A stretch of 64,000 nucleotides of DNA from Ferribacterium limneticum (lineage in GTDB: Bacteria > Pseudomonadota > Gammaproteobacteria > Burkholderiales > Rhodocyclaceae): positions 4,028,001 through 4,092,000 of the forward strand of contig NZ_CP075190.1 of assembly GCF_020510585.1 (NCBI RefSeq), in the 5' to 3' direction. Below the pieces are notes generated by a model, which ran no database searches, was not told the origin of the DNA, and was given only the letters and a program-made list of their open reading frames with translations. The translations under genes were made by a program, and so were the position numbers. Position 1 is the first letter of the stretch. Every line of letters starts with the position of its first letter. This document shows positions 18,920-26,793 of this stretch, one piece after another.

Positions 18920-19000
18920 GACTCTGCAAATGACGGCGCCCCGACGAGGCGGGGCGCGCTGGATAGGTTGCCTTGATTCTAACCTACCGACTCAATGCTG

Positions 19001-19052
19001 AAAATCGGCCATTTTTACGTTTCACGAAGTAAACCCGGTTGACCGTGGAAGC
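19001..19052 (-). repeat. Dispersed repeat, copy D (split by an insertion)
   Basis: Minus-strand core CCACGGTCAACCGGG, then about 17 inserted bases containing TTCGTGAA, and only then AAAAATGGCCGATTTT. 5 bp after the stop of the 105-aa gene. Confidence 0.75.
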
Positions 19053-19056
19053 CGCT

Positions 19057-19374
19057 TCAAACTGAGTCGTCGATGCCGATCAGGCGGTCCAGCGGCACAC
19101 CGGGCTTGATCAGGCTGTCGGTACCGACATCCATCTCCAGCAGCTGCGCCGCGACGTCGCGCGCCCCTTGCAGCACGCGTTCCTGACCGTGAAAGTCGCC
19201 GACGGCGCCGGGGTCAACTTCGGCGATCTCCTGTTGCAGCGTGCGCTGGCGATCGCCTTCGATGCCTTCCATGACTTCGACCCGCCGAATCTGTTCGTTG
19301 TCGACCGGACGCACCCGCTCGCTCGATTCACGAGTGGCGCGTTGCGTGGTGCTCGACAAACGGGTGAGTTTCAT
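19057..19374 (-). CDS. Small hypothetical protein (105 aa)
   Basis: Starts MKLTRLSSTTQRATRESSERVR and ends DSLIKPGVPLDRLIGIDDSV; hydrophilic and highly charged, no signal peptide. I recognise no domain. It is considered real because AAGGA lies at the right distance upstream, the reading frame is clean and the coding bias is normal. The ribosome site sits in the loop of a 9-bp perfect hairpin that also captures part of the AUG (19373-19395). A split copy of the dispersed repeat follows 5 bp after the stop. Confidence 0.6.
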   Translation of the reverse strand: MKLTRLSSTTQRATRESSERVRPVDNEQIRRVEVMEGIEGDRQRTLQQEIAEVDPGAVGDFHGQERVLQGARDVAAQLLEMDVGTDSLIKPGVPLDRLIGIDDSV

Positions 19375-19395
19375 TGGGGGCTCCTTGCCCCCAAT
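19373..19395 (-). promoter_or_regulatory. Hairpin presenting the Shine-Dalgarno of the 105-aa gene
   Basis: In the mRNA, AUUGGGGGC, loop AAGGA, GCCCCCAAU form a perfect 9-bp stem. The loop is the ribosome-binding site, and the last two stem bases are the A and U of the AUG. No T-tract follows, so it is not a terminator. This looks like a translational control hairpin. Confidence 0.55.
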
Positions 19396-19418
19396 TACGG
19401 CATTTAAAGCCGATAGCT

Positions 19419-20108
19419 TTAATTCAGCGCGCCAAAGACGTTTTTCAGCAGATCGCTGCCGGCGCCCATCGGGTTGGCGCGCAACTTCTTTTCCTCTTCG
19501 GCGATCATCAGGAACAGGCCGTCCATGGCCTTCTGCGTCACGTAGCTGTCGACGTCGGCATTCTGTTTATCGACCAGACCGGCGCTCGCTGCCTTGCCGG
19601 CAAACTTGTTGTACTGGTCGGCCAGCTTGAGCTTGGTGGTTTCCTTCTTGACGATGGGCTTGAACTTGGCGGTCAGCTGATCGGTCGAGGTCCGCTTGAA
19701 ATACTGCGTCACGCTGTCCTCGCCGCCGGTCAGAATGTCCTTGGCGTCCTTGATGCTCATCTTCCTGATCGATTCGGTCAGGATGGGCTTGGCTTCGGCC
19801 ACGGCATTTTCAGCCGCGTGATTCATCGTTTCGACCAGTTGGTCAGCCTGCTTGCCCAGGCCGAACATGCGCAGGGCCGAATCGGCCTTTTCCAGATAGC
19901 CGGGCAGCTTGATCTTGACCTTGTCGTTGCCGAGGAAGCCGCCATTCTTGCCGAGGGACGCGACAGCGTAATCAGCCCCCTTGGCCAGCGCCTCCTTGAC
20001 GCCGGCGCTGGCGTCGCCGCTGGAAATGGCATCGAGCGCCCCGGCCTGGGCGAATCCCACGGTCAACCCGAAAAAAATCGCAAAAACGGAATGTTTCAAG
20101 GCAGGCAT
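19419..20108 (-). CDS. Secreted DUF4197 protein
   Basis: 229 residues. The signal peptide MPALKHSVFAIFFGLTVGFAQA precedes a DUF4197 domain (LDAISSGDASAGVKEALAKGADYAVASLGKNGGFLGND ... VDSYVTQKAMDGLFLMIAEEEKKLRANP). The family is widespread in proteobacteria and mostly helical; its role is unknown. The start at 20108 has AAAGGAG upstream. The signal peptide core FAIFFGLT is written by an antisense copy of the dispersed repeat (20054-20092), the same solution as in dsbA. It lies downstream of pilTU on the same strand. Confidence 0.88.
   Translation of the reverse strand: MPALKHSVFAIFFGLTVGFAQAGALDAISSGDASAGVKEALAKGADYAVASLGKNGGFLGNDKVKIKLPGYLEKADSALRMFGLGKQADQLVETMNHAAENAVAEAKPILTESIRKMSIKDAKDILTGGEDSVTQYFKRTSTDQLTAKFKPIVKKETTKLKLADQYNKFAGKAASAGLVDKQNADVDSYVTQKAMDGLFLMIAEEEKKLRANPMGAGSDLLKNVFGALN
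20054..20092 (+). repeat. Dispersed repeat, copy E (in DUF4197 gene)
   Basis: CCCACGGTCAACCCG, A7, TCGC and AAAAACGGAA. Antisense, encoding the signal-peptide core FAIFFGLTVGF. Confidence 0.88.
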
Positions 20109-20124
20109 GAGAAGCTCCTTTGGA

Positions 20125-21261
20125 TCAGACGATGTCGAGGTGACCGATCCCGGTCGACAGATCGCGGTCCTTCGACTCCTTGCCATGCAGCTTGATCTGC
20201 AGGCGCAGGTCGTTGAGCGAGTCGGCGTTGCGCAGCGCATCTTCGTAAGTAATCTTGCCGGCTTCGTAGAGGTCGAACAGCGCCTGGTCGAAAGTCTGCA
20301 TGCCGAGCTCGCGGGATTTCTTCATGATTTCCTTGATCTCGTGCACCTCGCCCTTGAAGATCAGATCGGAAATGAGCGGCGAGTTGAGCATGACCTCGAT
20401 CGCCGCCATCCGCCCACGACCATCTTTTTTCGGAATCAGGCGCTGCGAAACCAAGGCGCGCAGGTTCAGCGAGAGGTCCATGAGCAATTGCTGACGACGC
20501 TCTTCCGGGAAGAAGTTGATGATCCGGTCGATGGCCTGGTTGGCGCTGTTGGCGTGCAGCGTAGCCAAGGCCAGGTGGCCGGTTTCAGCGAAGGCGATGG
20601 CGTAGTCCATGGTGTTGCGGTCGCGGATTTCGCCCATCAGGATGACGTCCGGCGCCTGACGCAGCGTGTTCTTGAGCGCCGGACCCCAGTCATCGGTATC
20701 AACGCCGACTTCACGCTGGGTGACGATGCAGTTCTTGTGCTCGTGCACATACTCGATCGGGTCTTCGATGGTGATGATGTGACCGTAGGAATTCTCGTTG
20801 CGGTAATCGACCAGCGCTGCCAGCGACGTCGTCTTGCCGGTACCGGTGCCGCCGACGAAGATGATCAGGCCGCGCTTGGTCATCGCCAGATCCTTGAGCA
20901 CGGGAGGCAAGAGCAGTTCGTCTAGGGTCGGGATGCTCATGTTGATCGTCCGGCAGACGACACCGACACGACCCTGCTGAACCAGCGCATTGACCCGGAA
21001 ACGGCCGATGCCGGCCGGCGAAATGGCGAAGTTGCATTCCTTCGTCGCTTCAAACTCCGAAGCCTGGCGGTCGTTCATGATCGAACGCGCCAGTTCGGCC
21101 GTGTGCTGCGGTGTCAGAATCTGATTCGAGACCGGCGTAATCTTGCCGTCAATCTTGATGGCTGGCGGAAAGCCGGCGGTGATGAAGAGGTCGGAGCCTT
21201 TCTTTTGCGACATCAGACGCAAAAGATCGTGCATGAATTTCATTGCCTGATCGCGTTCCAT
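20125..21261 (-). CDS. pilU: Type IV pilus retraction ATPase paralogue PilU
   Basis: 378 residues, PilT/PilU family. Walker A is IFVGGTGTGKTTS, the Asp box IITIEDPIEYVHEHK, Walker B VILMGEIRDRNTM, and the His box ATLHANSANQAIDRI. The C-terminal tail (MHGKESKDRDLSTGIGHLDIV region) and its position just after pilT identify it as PilU. PilU assists PilT in depolymerising pili and, in naturally competent species, in DNA uptake. The start at 21261 has GAGGGGA upstream. It is 33 bp downstream of pilT, in one operon. Confidence 0.95.
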   Translation of the reverse strand: MERDQAMKFMHDLLRLMSQKKGSDLFITAGFPPAIKIDGKITPVSNQILTPQHTAELARSIMNDRQASEFEATKECNFAISPAGIGRFRVNALVQQGRVGVVCRTINMSIPTLDELLLPPVLKDLAMTKRGLIIFVGGTGTGKTTSLAALVDYRNENSYGHIITIEDPIEYVHEHKNCIVTQREVGVDTDDWGPALKNTLRQAPDVILMGEIRDRNTMDYAIAFAETGHLALATLHANSANQAIDRIINFFPEERRQQLLMDLSLNLRALVSQRLIPKKDGRGRMAAIEVMLNSPLISDLIFKGEVHEIKEIMKKSRELGMQTFDQALFDLYEAGKITYEDALRNADSLNDLRLQIKLHGKESKDRDLSTGIGHLDIV

Positions 21262-21294
21262 ACTTTCCCCTCGTTTATTCTGTTGGCCGCCCGA

Positions 21295-22338
21295 TCAAGC
21301 CGGGAAGGCATCCTTGTTGGCGGCACGGAAGCGCGCCTCGGCACTTGAAACAACATTGCGCCGCACCAGATCGATCAGGTTCTGGTCCAGTGTCTGCATG
21401 CCGAAATTCTGGCCGGTCTGGATCGCTGAATACATCTGAGCGATCTTGTTTTCGCGGATCAGGTTGCGGATAGCCGGCGTGCCGATCATGATTTCGTGTG
21501 CAGCAACGCGGCCCGTACCGTCCTTGGTCTTGAGCAGCGTCTGCGAGATGACTGCGCGCAGCGATTCGGAGAGCATGGAGCGGACCATTTCCTTTTCCGC
21601 CGCCGGGAAGACGTCCACTACGCGGTCCACCGTCTTGGCAGCCGACGAGGTGTGCAGGGTGCCGAACACCAGGTGGCCGGTTTCAGCCGCAGTCAGCGCC
21701 AGGCGAATGGTTTCCAGGTCACGCATTTCGCCGACCAGGATGACGTCCGGGTCTTCGCGCAGGGCTGAACGCAGGGCGTTGGCGAAGGACAGAGTATGCG
21801 GCCCGACTTCGCGCTGATTGATCAGGCACTTTTTCGATTCATGGACGAATTCGATCGGATCCTCGACGGTCAGGATGTGGCCGTAATCGTTTTCATTGAC
21901 GTGATTGACCATCGCCGCCAGCGTCGTCGATTTGCCGGAACCGGTCGGCCCCGTACACAAAACGATGCCGCGCGGATACTCGGAAATTTCCTTGAAAATC
22001 TTCGGGCAGTTGAGCTCTTCGAGCGTCAGGACCTTGGACGGAATGGTCCGGAAGACGGCACCAGCGCCGCGATGCTGATTGAAGGCATTGACCCGGAAAC
22101 GCGCCAGATTGGGGATTTCAAAGGAAAAGTCACATTCCAGCGTCTCTTCATAAATCTTGCGCTGGCCGTCGTTCATGATGTCATACACCATGCCATGAAC
22201 GTCCTTGTGTTCCATGGCCGGCAGGTTGATGCGCCTGACATCGCCATGCACGCGGATCATCGGCGGCAGGCCGGAGGACAGGTGCAGGTCGGAGGCCTTG
22301 TTCTTGACGCTGAAAGCCAGCAGTTCGGTGATGTCCAT
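21295..22338 (-). CDS. pilT: Type IV pilus retraction ATPase PilT
   Basis: 347 residues and near-canonical PilT: MDITELLAFSVKNKASDLHLS, Walker A LCTGPTGSGKSTT (about 130-142), the Asp box ILTVEDPIEFVHESK, Walker B VILVGEMRDLETIRL, the His box GTLHTSSAAKTVDR, and the C-terminal AIRNLIRENKIAQMYSAIQTG, which matches the conserved AIRNLIRE motif essential for retraction. It powers twitching motility, phage uptake and transformation. It is transcribed from its own promoter (22360-22388), back to back with yggS. Confidence 0.97.
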   Translation of the reverse strand: MDITELLAFSVKNKASDLHLSSGLPPMIRVHGDVRRINLPAMEHKDVHGMVYDIMNDGQRKIYEETLECDFSFEIPNLARFRVNAFNQHRGAGAVFRTIPSKVLTLEELNCPKIFKEISEYPRGIVLCTGPTGSGKSTTLAAMVNHVNENDYGHILTVEDPIEFVHESKKCLINQREVGPHTLSFANALRSALREDPDVILVGEMRDLETIRLALTAAETGHLVFGTLHTSSAAKTVDRVVDVFPAAEKEMVRSMLSESLRAVISQTLLKTKDGTGRVAAHEIMIGTPAIRNLIRENKIAQMYSAIQTGQNFGMQTLDQNLIDLVRRNVVSSAEARFRAANKDAFPA

Positions 22339-22359
22339 GCGGATCGTCCTCGGAGCGCG

Positions 22360-22388
22360 TGTATACTTGGTTTGTTGTTAATTCCCAA
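22360..22388 (-). promoter_or_regulatory. Sigma-70 promoter of pilTU
   Basis: On the minus strand, TTGGGA (-35), a 17-bp spacer and TATACA (-10) lie about 20 bp before the pilT start. The -35 lies next to the yggS start on the other strand. Confidence 0.6.
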
Positions 22389-22394
22389 TGGATT

Positions 22395-23084
22395 ATGAGC
22401 GCAATCGCCGACAACCTGCAAGCTGTCCAGGCCCGTATCAGCGATGCCGCGGTGCTTGCCGGCCGTTCACCGGAAAGCATACGCCTGCTGGCGGTCAGCA
22501 AAACCTGGCCGCTGGCCAGCGTGCTTGAGGCTGCCGATGCCGGCCAGCGTGCCTTCGGCGAGAACTACGTGCAGGAAGGTATTGACAAGGTTGCGGCAAC
22601 TGCCGGGCGCAATCTGGAATGGCATTTCATCGGCCCGCTGCAGAGCAACAAGTCGCGTGCCGTCGCCGAGCACTTCGACTGGGTGCACTCGATCGAACGC
22701 CTGAAAATTGCCGAACGGTTGTCGGTCCAGCGCCCGGCGAACCTGCCGCCCTTGCAGGTCTGCATTCAGGTAAACGTTTCCGGCGAAGCCAGCAAGAGCG
22801 GTTGCGCGCCGGATGAAGCGCAGGCCTTGTGCCAAGCCGTTGCGGCCCTGCCCGGCCTCCAGCTACGCGGCCTGATGGCCATCCCCGAGCCAACCGACGA
22901 CCTCGCCGCCCAACGCGCGCAGTTCCACCATGTATGGGAAATTTACGACCATATCCGGGCGGCCGGCATACCGCTCGACACCCTGTCCATGGGCATGTCC
23001 CACGATCTTGAAGCAGCCGTGGCCGAGGGCGCGACCATCGTCCGCATCGGCACGGCCATTTTTGGTGAGAGAAATTACAGATGA
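22395..23084 (+). CDS. yggS: PLP homeostasis protein (YggS/PROSC family)
   Basis: 229 residues, single-domain PLP-binding TIM barrel. The PLP lysine is in LLAVSKTWP (about residue 37). Other landmarks: FGENYVQEGIDK, WHFIGPLQSNKSRAVAEHFDWVHSI, GLMAIPEPTD, LSMGMSHDLEAAVAEGATIVRIGTAIFGER. It buffers pyridoxal phosphate and amino-acid pools. The start at 22395 gives the usual N-terminus. Its TGA overlaps the proC ATG (ATGA), so the pair is translationally coupled. Confidence 0.95.
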   Translation: MSAIADNLQAVQARISDAAVLAGRSPESIRLLAVSKTWPLASVLEAADAGQRAFGENYVQEGIDKVAATAGRNLEWHFIGPLQSNKSRAVAEHFDWVHSIERLKIAERLSVQRPANLPPLQVCIQVNVSGEASKSGCAPDEAQALCQAVAALPGLQLRGLMAIPEPTDDLAAQRAQFHHVWEIYDHIRAAGIPLDTLSMGMSHDLEAAVAEGATIVRIGTAIFGERNYR

Positions 23085-23893
23085 AGATTGTTTTCCTGGG
23101 TGGCGGCAACATGGCCAATGCGCTGATCGGCGGCATGCTCAAGCAGGGCTTCGCGGCCAGCGATATCGATGTCATTGATCCGGGCGCCGAAGCGCGCACC
23201 AAGCTGGCCGCGTCGTACGCGGTCACCTGCCATGAAAGTGCCGCCAGCGCGCCTGCCGCGCCGGACATCCTCGTGCTCGCCGTCAAACCGCAGCAGATGA
23301 AGGAGGCCGTCGCGCCGCTCGTCGGCAAGCTGGGCCAGGCTGTGGTCATCAGCATCGCTGCCGGGCTCGACATGACGGCCCTGTCGCGCTGGCTCGGTGG
23401 CCATCGCCAGATCGTCCGCTGCATGCCCAACACGCCAGCCCTGATCGGCGCCGGCATCACCGGGCTGTGCGCCCTGCCGGAAGTGAGCGCTGACCAGCGC
23501 GCGGCGGCAGATCGCGTGCTGCGCGCCGTCGGTACTACGGTATGGATCGAGGACGAGGCCAAGATCGACGGCGTGACTGCCATTTCCGGTAGCGGCCCGG
23601 CCTACGTATTTCTGTTCATCGAAGCACTGCAACAGGCCGCCGCCGACCTCGGCTTTACGCCGGAACAGGGTCGCCTGCTGGCCATCGAAACGGTGCAGGG
23701 TGCCGCCGCGCTGGCTGCCCAGTCCACCGAACCGGCGTCGATCCTGCGCGAACGCGTCACCTCGAAGGGCGGCACAACTGCCGCCGCCCTCAACGTCATG
23801 GCCGAACGCGGCGTCAAGGAAGGCATCGTCGCCGGCTGCATGGCCGCTGCGGCGCGCGGTCAGGAACTTGGCAAGATTCTCGGAGCCGATTGA
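23081..23893 (+). CDS. proC: Pyrroline-5-carboxylate reductase
   Basis: 270 residues, last step of proline synthesis (P5C to proline with NAD(P)H). Rossmann signature MKIVFLGGGNMANALIGGML, then ILVLAVKPQQMKE, RCMPNTPALIGAGITGL and the C-terminal family signature SGSGPAYVFLFIEALQQAA ... VTSKGGTTAAALNVM. The operon yggS-proC-yggT-yggU is a classic proteobacterial arrangement; overlaps of one to four bases link each pair here. Confidence 0.97.
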   Translation: MKIVFLGGGNMANALIGGMLKQGFAASDIDVIDPGAEARTKLAASYAVTCHESAASAPAAPDILVLAVKPQQMKEAVAPLVGKLGQAVVISIAAGLDMTALSRWLGGHRQIVRCMPNTPALIGAGITGLCALPEVSADQRAAADRVLRAVGTTVWIEDEAKIDGVTAISGSGPAYVFLFIEALQQAAADLGFTPEQGRLLAIETVQGAAALAAQSTEPASILRERVTSKGGTTAAALNVMAERGVKEGIVAGCMAAAARGQELGKILGAD

Positions 23894-24426
23894 TGCAAGC
23901 CATCGTTTTCCTGCTCGACGCCGTCGTCAGCTTCTTTTGCACGCTATTTCTGCTGCGTTTCATGATGCAGGCACTGCGCGTTTCGTTTGGCGGACAGATC
24001 GGCGATTTCGTCATCAAACTGACCAACTGGGCGGTCAAACCGCTGCGCCGCGTCATCCCCGGCGCCGGCGGTTTCGACTGGGCCAGCCTGGTTGCTGCGT
24101 TGGCGTTGCAACTGCTGTTCACCGGCATCATCGTCGGCGCCTCCGTCAGCTTCGGTGAAGTTGATGGCGCCGGTCTGGTGCTGACGATTCTCTGGATCGC
24201 CGTGCGCGGCCTGCTGCGCCTCTCCGTTTACATTATGATCGGCGCCTTGATCCTGCAGGCCGTGCTGTCGTGGGTCAATCCCTACTCGCCGCTGTCGGCC
24301 CCGGCCCACCAGCTGACCCGGCCGCTGCTCGACCCGATCCGCCGCTTCATTCCGAGCATTTCCGGCATCGACCTGTCGCCGCTCGTCGCCATCCTGCTCC
24401 TGCAAGCGGTGCTGATGTTCCTGTGA
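23893..24426 (+). CDS. yggT: YggT-family integral membrane protein
   Basis: 177 residues with two YggT repeats: FLLRFMMQALRV ... NWAVKPLRRVIPG and LSWVNPYSPLSAPAHQLTRPLLDPIRRFIP, surrounded by about four membrane helices. The family is linked to cell-envelope and osmotic resistance functions that remain poorly defined. The start at 23893 overlaps the proC stop (TGATG). Confidence 0.93.
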   Translation: MQAIVFLLDAVVSFFCTLFLLRFMMQALRVSFGGQIGDFVIKLTNWAVKPLRRVIPGAGGFDWASLVAALALQLLFTGIIVGASVSFGEVDGAGLVLTILWIAVRGLLRLSVYIMIGALILQAVLSWVNPYSPLSAPAHQLTRPLLDPIRRFIPSISGIDLSPLVAILLLQAVLMFL

Positions 24427-24716
24427 GCGACTGGTTCCGGCTGGCCGCCGACGGCCGTATCACACTGACCCTGCACATCCAGCCCGGCGCCAAGAAGACC
24501 GAATTTGCCGGGCTGCACGGCGACGCGCTGAAAATCCGCCTCGCCGCGCCGCCGGTCGACGGCAAGGCCAACGAGGCGCTGGTCAAGTTCATCGCCGAAA
24601 CGCTGAAACTGCCGAAGTCGGCGGTCAACCTGAAAAGCGGCCAGACCTCACGGCGCAAGGTGCTCGAAGTTCAGGGCGCCGAGGTTGGCGCCATTGCCGC
24701 TTTCGCCTCGGCGTAA
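24423..24716 (+). CDS. yggU: DUF167/YggU-family protein with GTG start
   Basis: 97 residues beginning with GTG, which overlaps the yggT stop (GTGA). The body LTLHIQPGAKKTEFAGLHGDALKIRLAAPPVDGKANEALVKFIAETL and SGQTSRRKVLEV is the complete DUF167 signature. Function unknown; small alpha/beta fold. A degenerate match to the dispersed repeat core (24621-24650) encodes SAVNLKSGQ. Last gene of the operon; it converges with ureG. Confidence 0.9.
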   Translation: MSDWFRLAADGRITLTLHIQPGAKKTEFAGLHGDALKIRLAAPPVDGKANEALVKFIAETLKLPKSAVNLKSGQTSRRKVLEVQGAEVGAIAAFASA

Positions 24717-24726
24717 ATTCGGGCGC

Positions 24727-25332
24727 TTAAAGCATCCCGCGTTCGCGGATGAAGGCGATGATCTTGTCCAGACCTTCGCCGGTCTTCAGGTTGGAGAAAA
24801 CAAAGGGCCGCTCGCCGCGCTGAACCTTCGCGTCGTGCGCCATGACCTCGAGCGAGGCACCGACCATCGGGGCGAGGTCGATCTTGTTGATGATCAACAG
24901 GTCTGACTTGGTGATACCCGGCCCGCCCTTACGCGGGATTTTCTCGCCAGCGGCGACGTCGATGACGTAGAGCGTCAGGTCGGAAAGTTCAGGCGAAAAG
25001 GTCGCCGCGAGGTTGTCACCACCCGATTCGACGAGGATCAGCTCGACATCGGGAAAGGCGCGTTGCAGGCGATCGATGGCCTCGAGATTGATCGAGGCAT
25101 CCTCACGAATGGCTGTATGCGGGCAGCCGCCGGTCTCGACGCCAATGATGCGCTCGGGTGCCAGCGCCGAGTGATTGACCAGGAACTTGGCGTCCTCGGC
25201 GGTATAGATGTCGTTGGTGACGACTGCCATGTCGATCTGCTCGCGCAGGGCCTGGCACAGGGCGAGGGTCAGGGCGGTTTTGCCGGAACCGACGGGGCCG
25301 CCGATGCCAACGCGTAAGGCTTGTTTGCTCAT
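24727..25332 (-). CDS. ureG: Urease accessory GTPase UreG
   Basis: 201 residues. P-loop [17 protein letters not shown] (about 8-24), [12 protein letters not shown], the metal-binding Cys-Pro-His in [34 protein letters not shown] and the G4 NKIDLAP. UreG delivers nickel to apo-urease in a GTP-dependent complex with UreD, UreE and UreF. The start at 25332 gives [12 protein letters not shown]. Last gene of ureDABCE-(tautomerase)-FG; 4 bp after ureF. Confidence 0.97.
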   Translation of the reverse strand: MSKQALRVGIGGPVGSGKTALTLALCQALREQIDMAVVTNDIYTAEDAKFLVNHSALAPERIIGVETGGCPHTAIREDASINLEAIDRLQRAFPDVELILVESGGDNLAATFSPELSDLTLYVIDVAAGEKIPRKGGPGITKSDLLIINKIDLAPMVGASLEVMAHDAKVQRGERPFVFSNLKTGEGLDKIIAFIRERGML

Positions 25333-25336
25333 GATT

Positions 25337-26032
25337 TTACGATCTGAAGAGACGTGAATATTGGGTTTCGTGGCGGGCGCAGGCGATAGCAAAGGCCGGG
25401 GTGAAATTGGACCATTTCGATTTTGGCCAATTTTTCCGGTTGACCGTGACATCCGGGATTTGCCGGCCGAGATCGGCCAGCAGGCGTTGTCCGGCTGCCT
25501 GGCCGAGCGGCACTGCCTTGAGAGCAGCCATCACCTGGTTTTCGGCCCATGACCAGAGGTAGGCGGTGAGCGCGGCTTCCGGGTCGATCTGCCAGGCGGC
25601 CGCGATGCCGGCCCAGACCGTCGGAAACGCCACTTCGGGCAGAGCTTCGACCGTGGTCATCACGCTGCTTAGCGAATCGTCGCGCAGATCGCGCAGCAGG
25701 CGACGCATCGAGAAACCCATCTGGGCCGTTTCGGCGCGCAGTTCGGCCGATTCCCGGCTGGCCAGGAATTCGGCGTTGAGGCAGTCGATCTCGGCCATGT
25801 CGTCGGCCGACCAGGCTGCCATCAAGGCAACGACCAGTGGCGCCTCGTAACTGCCGATGCCATGGTGCAGCAGGTCAGCGATCCAGCGCCCCGCCCCCGC
25901 CTCGTCGCGGATGATGCCGAACTCGACCGCCCACTCCAGCCCCTGCGAATAGGTGTAGGCGCCGACCGGCAGGGCCGGGCTGGCCAGTTGCAGCAGGCGG
26001 GCGAGTTGGAGCATTGACGAAGCTGGATTCAT
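25337..26032 (-). CDS. ureF: Urease accessory protein UreF
   Basis: 231 residues; [25 protein letters not shown] at the N-terminus and [17 protein letters not shown] at the C-terminus are UreF hallmarks. It acts with UreD and UreG in nickel insertion. Between these, residues [18 protein letters not shown] are encoded by a sense copy of the dispersed repeat (25413-25454). The segment between two family prolines has about the length I expect in other UreF proteins, so residues appear replaced rather than added. The start overlaps the upstream tautomerase stop (ATGA). Confidence 0.93.
   Translation of the reverse strand: MNPASSMLQLARLLQLASPALPVGAYTYSQGLEWAVEFGIIRDEAGAGRWIADLLHHGIGSYEAPLVVALMAAWSADDMAEIDCLNAEFLASRESAELRAETAQMGFSMRRLLRDLRDDSLSSVMTTVEALPEVAFPTVWAGIAAAWQIDPEAALTAYLWSWAENQVMAALKAVPLGQAAGQRLLADLGRQIPDVTVNRKNWPKSKWSNFTPAFAIACARHETQYSRLFRS
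25413..25454 (-). repeat. Dispersed repeat, copy F (in ureF)
   Basis: Minus-strand GTCACGGTCAACCGG, AAAAATT, GGCC, AAAATCGAAA. Sense to ureF, encoding [13 protein letters not shown]. Confidence 0.9.
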
Positions 26033-26235
26033 CCGGTCGCTTGCTGCTTTTTCCAGTCGTCAGTGAGCAGCCCGGCGAAGCCCCAATTCTCGTCGTCGAT
26101 TTCCTGGATAACGATGTGCGTGTGCTCCGGCTTCTTGCCCAGCACACGGGCCAGCGAGTCGGTGATATCACGAACGATTTCTGCCTTTTGTGCCCGGGTG
26201 GCACCCTTGGTGATTTGAACGTTGACGTAGGGCAT
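26029..26235 (-). CDS. 4-oxalocrotonate tautomerase-family protein within the urease operon
   Basis: 68 residues beginning MPYVNVQITKGATRAQKAEIV, so the mature protein carries the catalytic N-terminal Pro1. Length and the VLGKKPEHTHIVIQEIDDENWGFAG region match the 4-OT/tautomerase family. It lies between ureE and ureF on the same strand, with ATGA overlap to ureF and a 17-bp gap from ureE, so it is firmly in the operon. Tautomerases are not part of nickel insertion, so the link is unexplained. It could be a passenger gene, or act on a urease-related nitrogen compound. Confidence 0.88.
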   Translation of the reverse strand: MPYVNVQITKGATRAQKAEIVRDITDSLARVLGKKPEHTHIVIQEIDDENWGFAGLLTDDWKKQQATG

Positions 26236-26252
26236 GTCGACAAATTCCCCGT

Positions 26253-26792
26253 TTAGCGCGGCTTGAATTGGTGGATTTTAGGCACTGAGCGATGCGGGCC
26301 GTGACCTGGGTTGTGCAGGTCGGGGGCCGGCTCATTGTCATCATGATGGTGGTGGCCCCCGTGCGAACCATAGGCGCCGGATTCCGGCTGAAACGGAGCT
26401 TCGGTTTCGCTGACCGTACAGCCCAAACCGCGCACCATGTCGGCCAGCACGTGGTCGGTCTGGAAGCGCAGCTTGCCGCCGTTTTCGGTCGGCAGAATCT
26501 GCACCGGAACGTGGCGGTTGCCGAGGTGGTAGGCGGCGCGGGCAAAGAGCTGCGGGCTGTCGGCGACGGCCTCAATGAGCTTTTCCGGGGCGGCGAGGAT
26601 TTCGACGACGGTACTGCCCTCCTCGGCCAGCAATTTGTCGCCGCCCTGCAGATGGTCGCCGCGTTCGAGAAAGATGCCGGCTTCGGCGCCGGAAGCGAGC
26701 GTCACCTTGAGGCGGCTGCGCTTGCGTTCGTCGTAGGCGAGGGCGACCGAGTCGGTGGCGGGCTGTTGGGTACGTTGGTTGAGAATCAGCAT
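26253..26792 (-). CDS. ureE: Urease accessory nickel metallochaperone UreE
   Basis: 179 residues from MLILNQRTQQPATDS. UreE signatures: AGIFLERGDHLQGGDKL, AYHLGNRHVPVQI and the metal-binding LGNRH segment. The C-terminus has the His-rich nickel-binding tail GSHGGHHHHDDNEPAPDLHNPGHGPHRS. It supplies Ni to the UreDFG-urease complex. The start at 26792 is used because upstream in-frame sequence overlaps ureC. ureC ends 1 bp before. Confidence 0.95.
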   Translation of the reverse strand: MLILNQRTQQPATDSVALAYDERKRSRLKVTLASGAEAGIFLERGDHLQGGDKLLAEEGSTVVEILAAPEKLIEAVADSPQLFARAAYHLGNRHVPVQILPTENGGKLRFQTDHVLADMVRGLGCTVSETEAPFQPESGAYGSHGGHHHHDDNEPAPDLHNPGHGPHRSVPKIHQFKPR

Positions 26793-26793
26793 G

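Noticed and set aside
24621-24650. GCGGTCAACCTGAAAAGCGGCC in yggU as a repeat copy
   Set aside because: Good core but no following A-tract; it encodes conserved YggU residues, so listed only as a possible relic.
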